Translations under genes and position numbers: made by a program
Shown: one piece after another, positions 8,299 through 11,895 of the stretch
How the letters are laid out: every line of letters starts with the position of its first letter
Numbering within the stretch: the first letter of the stretch is position 1
From: Daldinia sp. FL1419
Taxonomy: Eukaryota; Ascomycota; Sordariomycetes; Xylariales; Hypoxylaceae
Assembly (NCBI GenBank): GCA_025201765.1
Contig: MU623747.1
Coordinates: 1 to 11,895, forward strand
Length of the DNA: 11,895 nucleotides
Direction of reading: 5' to 3'
The notes under the pieces: generated by a model
Told to the model about the DNA's origin: nothing
Databases searched by the model: none
The model's input: the letters and a program-made list of their open reading frames with translations, nothing else

Positions 8299-8507
8299 AA
8301 GGTCTGATCATTTCTATTGGAAGGTGAGTTCCAATAGGAACACAGGGTGAAGTCAAAGCTATGGCAACGTAGCTTGTTCGGATAGGCGGCGGGTAGGTTT
8401 TCTCCGGAACACAGTTCCTACCCGGAACAAATACTAAGAGATGGACCGGATACCTATAATATATTCTAGGTAAATCGGGGTAGTAATAAATAAATAAATA
8501 AATAAAT
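8299..8507 (+). mobile_element. SINE-like copy C, best preserved, with (TAAA)n tail
   Basis: A 209-base element lies between perfect 16-bp target duplications. It starts AAGGTCTGATC and ends in a (TAAA)n tail from about 8484. Three stem-loops are visible: CTATTGGAA/TTCCAATAG (8314-8322, 8329-8337), GGGTAGG/CCTACCC (8391-8397, 8417-8423) and TACCTA/TAGGTA (8451-8456, 8467-8472). It has no coding capacity. Length, tail and long target duplication fit a SINE moved by a LINE machinery. I looked for RNA polymerase III boxes: TGTTCGGATAGG and AGTTCCAATAGG only weakly resemble a B box and no A box is correctly spaced, so a tRNA origin is unproven. It is much richer in G and C than copies A, B and D, suggesting recent insertion or escape from RIP. 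Confidence 0.9.
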
Positions 8508-8523
8508 AAATATTATAACCATT
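8508..8523. repeat. Target site duplication, right
   Basis: Second copy of AAATATTATAACCATT, directly after the (TAAA)n tail. The exact border is ambiguous by a few A residues shared with the tail. Confidence 0.9.
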
Positions 8524-9620
8524 TAAAAACCTTATTTTAATAATAGGAAATTAGATTATTTTTAATTTAATAATTATAAATTAATATAATATAATATAAA
8601 TTAAATTATAATTTATATATATAAAAAAATTAATTTAAAAAATTAAAAAAAAAATTATAATTAAATTACAATATCAATTTAAATAAAATCTAATATTTTT
8701 ATTATATAATTAATATATATAAAATTAAATTTTAATTATAAATATTTATTATTATTAAAATTAATATTAAAAAATCTTTATAATATAAATATAATAATAA
8801 AAAATTTTAATATACATTATTTTTTATAAGATAAAAAAGAAAAAACATCCTAATATATTTCTGAAGTCCTTGAATTAATAATCTGATAAAACTTTAAACT
8901 TATTATAAAAATAAAAATAATAATTAAATAAATGTAAGATTATAAAGATTTAATATTAAATTTAATATAAATAAATAAAAAATTAAAATATTTAAAATTA
9001 AAATTTCTTAATTAAAAAAAATCTAATTACATTATTTAATATTTTAATATTATTATACTATATTCAAACCCAATTCAAAACTAATCCAAACTAAAAGGTT
9101 AGGTATGGAAACATTTAAATAAGGGCTTATAAAAGTAAAAATATAGAATATAAACATACTAAAAAAAATAAATAATCTTAAAAAACTTAATAAACATATA
9201 AAATATCTTATTAAAAAATTAAAAAAGATTATTTTAATTATAACCTTATACCATACCTAACCCATAATATAACCAATATTATAATAAAATAACAAAATTA
9301 AAATATTTTATAAAAAAATAAAGGAAATATATAAATAATAAATAAATTAAAAAATGTAAAGATATTAGGAAGCTTTTAGTAAAATTTAAATAATATTGAA
9401 AAAAATTATAAATAAAATTAAAAGAAATAGTTGGAAATTAATCCTAATAAAAATTTTAAAAAATAATAAAATCTTATAAAAGATAAAAAAATAGGCTAAA
9501 TTATATAATTAATAACCTATTAAAAAAGAAAACCTTTTAATATTATGCCATTATCTTAATAAAAAATTATAAATTATAAACAAAAAAAAGAAAAATATAG
9601 TATTAGGGAAAAGATTTTTC
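8524..9620 (+). other. A-rich, G-poor tract, probably degraded LINE
   Basis: It continues the composition of 6760-8282; the two were joined before SINE copy C inserted. It leads directly into the reverse transcriptase remnant that starts near 9621, so it is most simply the upstream part of that LINE. No motif is readable. A perfect 12-bp inverted pair is present (GGTTAGGTATGG 9097-9108, CCATACCTAACC 9251-9262). Confidence 0.35.
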
Positions 9621-10056
9621 CCAAATTTTATAATTAATTTGTTTAATATTCCTAACCCTACCACATAACCAGAAAAACCGTAGAAAAATAAATTTAATAT
9701 ATTTAAAAAAATAAAACCAAAAAAAATAAAAATAATTTTAAAAATAATTAAATTATAGAAAATTATTGGCAAAAATTTATTACCAATAAGATTCCTTAAG
9801 ATATATAAAAAATAATTATTTAAAACATTTATTATAATTATAATATAAAATTTTATACTTAAATATTATTTAAAGGCATTCCATAAAACTATAACAATAA
9901 TATTATTAAAACCTAAAAAATCTAAAAAAAAAAAACCCTCCCAAACACTTATAAACTAATATCCCTCTTAAGAATTATAAATAAAATAATTAAAAAAATA
10001 ATGGTAAATTATATTGTAAAGGTGGCAAAACAATGTCAGTTATTCCCAAAAAATTA
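9621..10056 (+). pseudogene. LINE reverse transcriptase remnant (fingers region)
   Basis: The plus strand shows the start of a LINE reverse transcriptase domain. LLPIRFLKIYKK (about 9777-9812) corresponds to the family's DGIPNRFLK region. KAFHKTITIILLKPKKS (about 9873-9923) corresponds to the P..FR.T..V.L.KP.K block. After a 12-A run (9924-9935), where the frame slips, LPNTYKLISLLRIINKII (from about 9941) corresponds to the strongly conserved YRPISLL..I.KI.E motif, and CQLFPKN to the following LLP..Q. Stops at TAA, TAG and TGA are of the RIP type. The remnant ends before the FADD catalytic box, and SINE copy D begins about 15 bases later. Fungal Tad1-like clade is likely. It is dead. Confidence 0.75.
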
Positions 10057-10070
10057 AATAAAAAATAAAT

Positions 10071-10277
10071 TAATTATTATTATTATTTATTATTACCCCG
10101 ATTTACTTAGAATATATTATAGGTATCTGGTCCATCTCTTAATATTTGTTTTAGGTAAAAATTGTGTTCTGAAGAAAACCTACCCACTGCCTATTCGAAT
10201 AAGTTATGTTATTATAATTTTAGTTTTATTTTATATTTTTATTAAAATTTATTTTTTAATAAAAATAATCAAACCTT
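10071..10277 (-). mobile_element. SINE-like copy D
   Basis: Reverse-complement copy of the element at 8299-8507. It has a tail of TTATTATTATTATTTATTATTA, then ACCCCGATTTACTTAGAAT, GGTATCTGGTCCATCTC and AACCTACCCACTGCC, ending AAACCTT at 10277. It is moderately mutated, between copies C and B. Beyond its 5' end the flank 10278-10310 matches the inverted-repeat arms that flank copy B. No target duplication was found. Confidence 0.85.
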
Positions 10278-10473
10278 AATATAGAAAAATATTTTATGTG
10301 TTATAATATTAACTGTGTAAAGGTTTAAATAGTATTAAATGTTTTATTATTCCTTAATAACAATCTACTATAGATCTTTAGCAACTTCCCAATATATTTA
10401 GGCTTAAACCTTAATAAGTACAATTTTTTTTTTAAGAATGTATTTGCCTTTATTTAGGATTTTCTGGTATATA
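10278..10473. other. SINE flank shared with the 6 kb inverted repeat, then AT filler
   Basis: 10278-10310 (AATATAGAAAAATATTTTATGTG and on) is the same sequence that borders copy B on both sides. Either the SINE family has a longer 5' form or these copies share a duplicated host repeat. The rest holds only a short inverted pair (AAGGTTTAA near 10320, TTAAACCTT near 10404). Confidence 0.6.
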
Positions 10474-10551
10474 TGATTGAGGAGAACGAGGAAAAAAATG
10501 AGGAGGTGGACGTGGAAAAGGATGATTCCAATGGGTATAGTTTGGAATAAG
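10474..10551 (+). CDS. Short acidic reading frame, possible C-terminal fragment
   Basis: Codons from ATG at 10474 to TAA at 10549-10551 encode 25 residues, strongly acidic (MIEENEEKNEEVDVEKDDSN at the start). Codons such as GAG, GAC, GTG and AAG are kept, unlike the surroundings, so the patch has escaped most mutation. The frame is open upstream for several codons to a TAG that could be a mutated CAG. It is followed by the AGAGCGAT...GACCCTAT pair also seen at 330-370. It may be the acidic end of a transposon protein. I see no basis for an independent gene. Confidence 0.3.
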
Positions 10552-10728
10552 CGCAGAGCGATCCTAAGTAAACGTAATTTTCCTAGAAGACCCTATTAGT
10601 ATATTATTATTTATATCCTTCCATTTAATTATAAATTCTTTTTATTTAATTTAAAATTTTTAAAAATATTTATATTAGATAAGTTATAATATTATTTTAT
10701 ATATAAATAATTTAACTTATTTAAAAAA
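10552..10728. other. Possible LINE 3' flank
   Basis: It starts with the AGAGCGAT (10555-10562) and GACCCTAT (10589-10596) pair shared with 330-370, then becomes AT-only. It lies between the acidic frame on the plus strand and the stop of the minus-strand LINE, so 3' ends of two opposed elements may meet here. Confidence 0.35.
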
Positions 10729-11895
10729 TTAATAGGCCATTAATAGGGCTTTATTAGAATTGAATAATGCTTTTTCATAATTTATACTAATTAAAAAAAT
10801 TCTTAAAATTAAATTTTATCTGAAATAAGCCCATACCAGAATATATTCAGGACATTTAAGAATTATATGCTGTGCTATCTCCCTTTCACTATATCTACAC
10901 CTAGGCTGTTATCATATCTAAATAAAAATATATTAGGGGGCAGCCCAATTCTATCTCCAATTATGATATTTCTGTTGCCTTATATGCACCACCAATTTCC
11001 TATAAACAGGTCAATTAAATAATATCTAATTTCTTAATAATGCCTTTTACCTTATAATTTTAATTTGAAATATGCTATATTATTGCTCTATATATTATTA
11101 TATTCCATATTATTTTCATATAAATCTTTTTTACTCAAACCGCATTATAACCCCATATTAATACCACCAACTTAAAAAAAATATACCACTACCTTTCCAT
11201 TTTTATTTTAATTATTTTAAAATATTTATTCTATTTAAATTTCTTATTTAATCATACTTCAAAGAACCTAACACTTTCCTTAAACTTAATAATTATACTA
11301 TTTAATTTAATCTTTATAATTAATATTTAATAAACCTTTATAAAATATATAAACTTATTCTTCTATATTATAAAAATTATACCATATCTTTATACCCAAT
11401 TCAAATACATTCCATACATTTATTCTAATTTAATACAATTTTTAATTATAAAATATTCTACTATTAACATATTTATATTATTCATAAAATTAATAACTAA
11501 AATATTTTTTTAATTTAGTTTTTTATATAAAATAATTATATAAATAATAAATAAAATAAATAATAATAAAAAACCTTACAAAACACCTACAATAAAAAAA
11601 TAAGCCTTACCTTTTTTACTATTAAAGATTAATTATATTTTTTATTTTTCCATAAAATTACTTACCTAATTCATTATTCATATTAAATACCCTTTTTAAT
11701 ATAATATATATACAAACCTTTATAATATAATATTATTAAAAATACCTAAAATATTTAATTACAAAAATAATATTATAATATTAATATATTATATAACATA
11801 TATAATTTTTATTATTATTTTAATAATTATTTTTATAAATTTAATTAATTTATTTTTTATTTAACTTTTTAAAAATAATTAATATTATTCTATTA
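10729..11895 (-). pseudogene. Tad1-like LINE ORF2 remnant (RT and C-terminal cysteine motif)
   Basis: Minus strand, running in from the window edge. One frame from about 11583 to 10903 shows a QGF.LSL-like block (QGSPLSP in relatives). FMNN (11477-11488) stands where relatives have the catalytic FVDD, both Asp changed to Asn by G-to-A. Then come W..RYG..F and KNKFIYF (from about 11398), KESVRFFEV.LNKKF (11281 downward; family SVRFLGVWLD), WGYNAV (11138-11155) and GGAYKATEIS.LEIE (from 10993; family GAYKATP..LE.E). At about 10903 the frame changes, and the next readable part is the zinc-knuckle-like C..SEREIAQHIILKCPEY (10899 downward; family C.CG..ET..HI...CP). About a hundred residues or more are missing between these, so an internal deletion is likely. 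The frame ends at TAA 10729-10731. Stops are RIP-type. It is dead. Confidence 0.8.

Noticed and set aside
8340..8390. tRNA-type A and B boxes in the SINE
   Set aside because: TGGCAACGT and TGTTCGGAT resemble the boxes but lie far too close together, so a Pol III promoter is not supported.
9551..9772. 73-codon minus-strand open frame rich in Phe, Ile and Leu, like a membrane protein
   Set aside because: The plus strand through this region reads into a LINE reverse transcriptase. The hydrophobic look is what antisense of A-rich coding sequence gives.
10903..11010. Minus-strand reading PVYRKLVVHIRQQK leading into the LINE cysteine motif
   Set aside because: The GGAYKATEIS..LEIE reading in the neighbouring frame matches the LINE family far better and continues the upstream RT frame, so this reading is a coincidence.
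1..11895. Mitochondrial or organellar genome, because of the extreme A+T and small GC clusters
   Set aside because: No respiratory genes, rRNA or tRNA are seen. Tc1/mariner, SINE and LINE remnants with RIP-type damage indicate fungal nuclear DNA.

Overview
The window is almost entirely A+T, with no intact gene. It reads as an AT-rich, gene-poor block of a filamentous ascomycete nuclear genome that has been through repeat-induced point mutation (RIP) or a similar C-to-T process. Three things support this. Repeat copies within the window differ almost only by transitions. Transposon reading frames stay in register over hundreds of codons but carry dozens of stops of the CAA/CAG/CGA/TGG-derived kind. 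Catalytic Asp and Glu codons have become Asn and Lys. The species cannot be named from this sequence.

Layout. 1-1978: AT-only sequence with two better-preserved islands (310-480, 631-725) rich in hairpins. 1979-2900: degenerate tandem repeats (a 17-bp array, then longer units). 2918-5255: a nested transposon. A ~205-bp SINE-like element lies on the minus strand and is split by two members of one TA-duplicating, Tc1/mariner-type family: a 1,874-bp autonomous copy (2947-4820) and a 259-bp miniature copy (4843-5101). Removing both, with one TA of each pair, restores the SINE exactly as seen in the other copies. The large copy holds a full-length dead DD34E transposase (minus strand, 4642 to 3143). 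5256-6022: an 18-bp tandem duplication and AT filler. 6023-6490: an imperfect inverted repeat around a second SINE copy. About 6760-10056: an A-rich, G-poor tract ending in a plus-strand LINE reverse transcriptase remnant. It carries a nearly unmutated SINE copy (8299-8507) with a perfect 16-bp target site duplication. 10071-10277: a fourth SINE copy. 10729 to the window end: a minus-strand Tad1-like LINE remnant with RT palm, thumb and C-terminal cysteine motif.

Nothing here should now make a working protein. When intact, the Tc1/mariner transposase could have moved both itself and the miniature element, whose inverted ends match. LINE-type reverse transcriptases of the kind decaying here are the usual source of movement for short elements ending in (TAAA)n, though no link between these LINEs and this SINE can be shown from the window.
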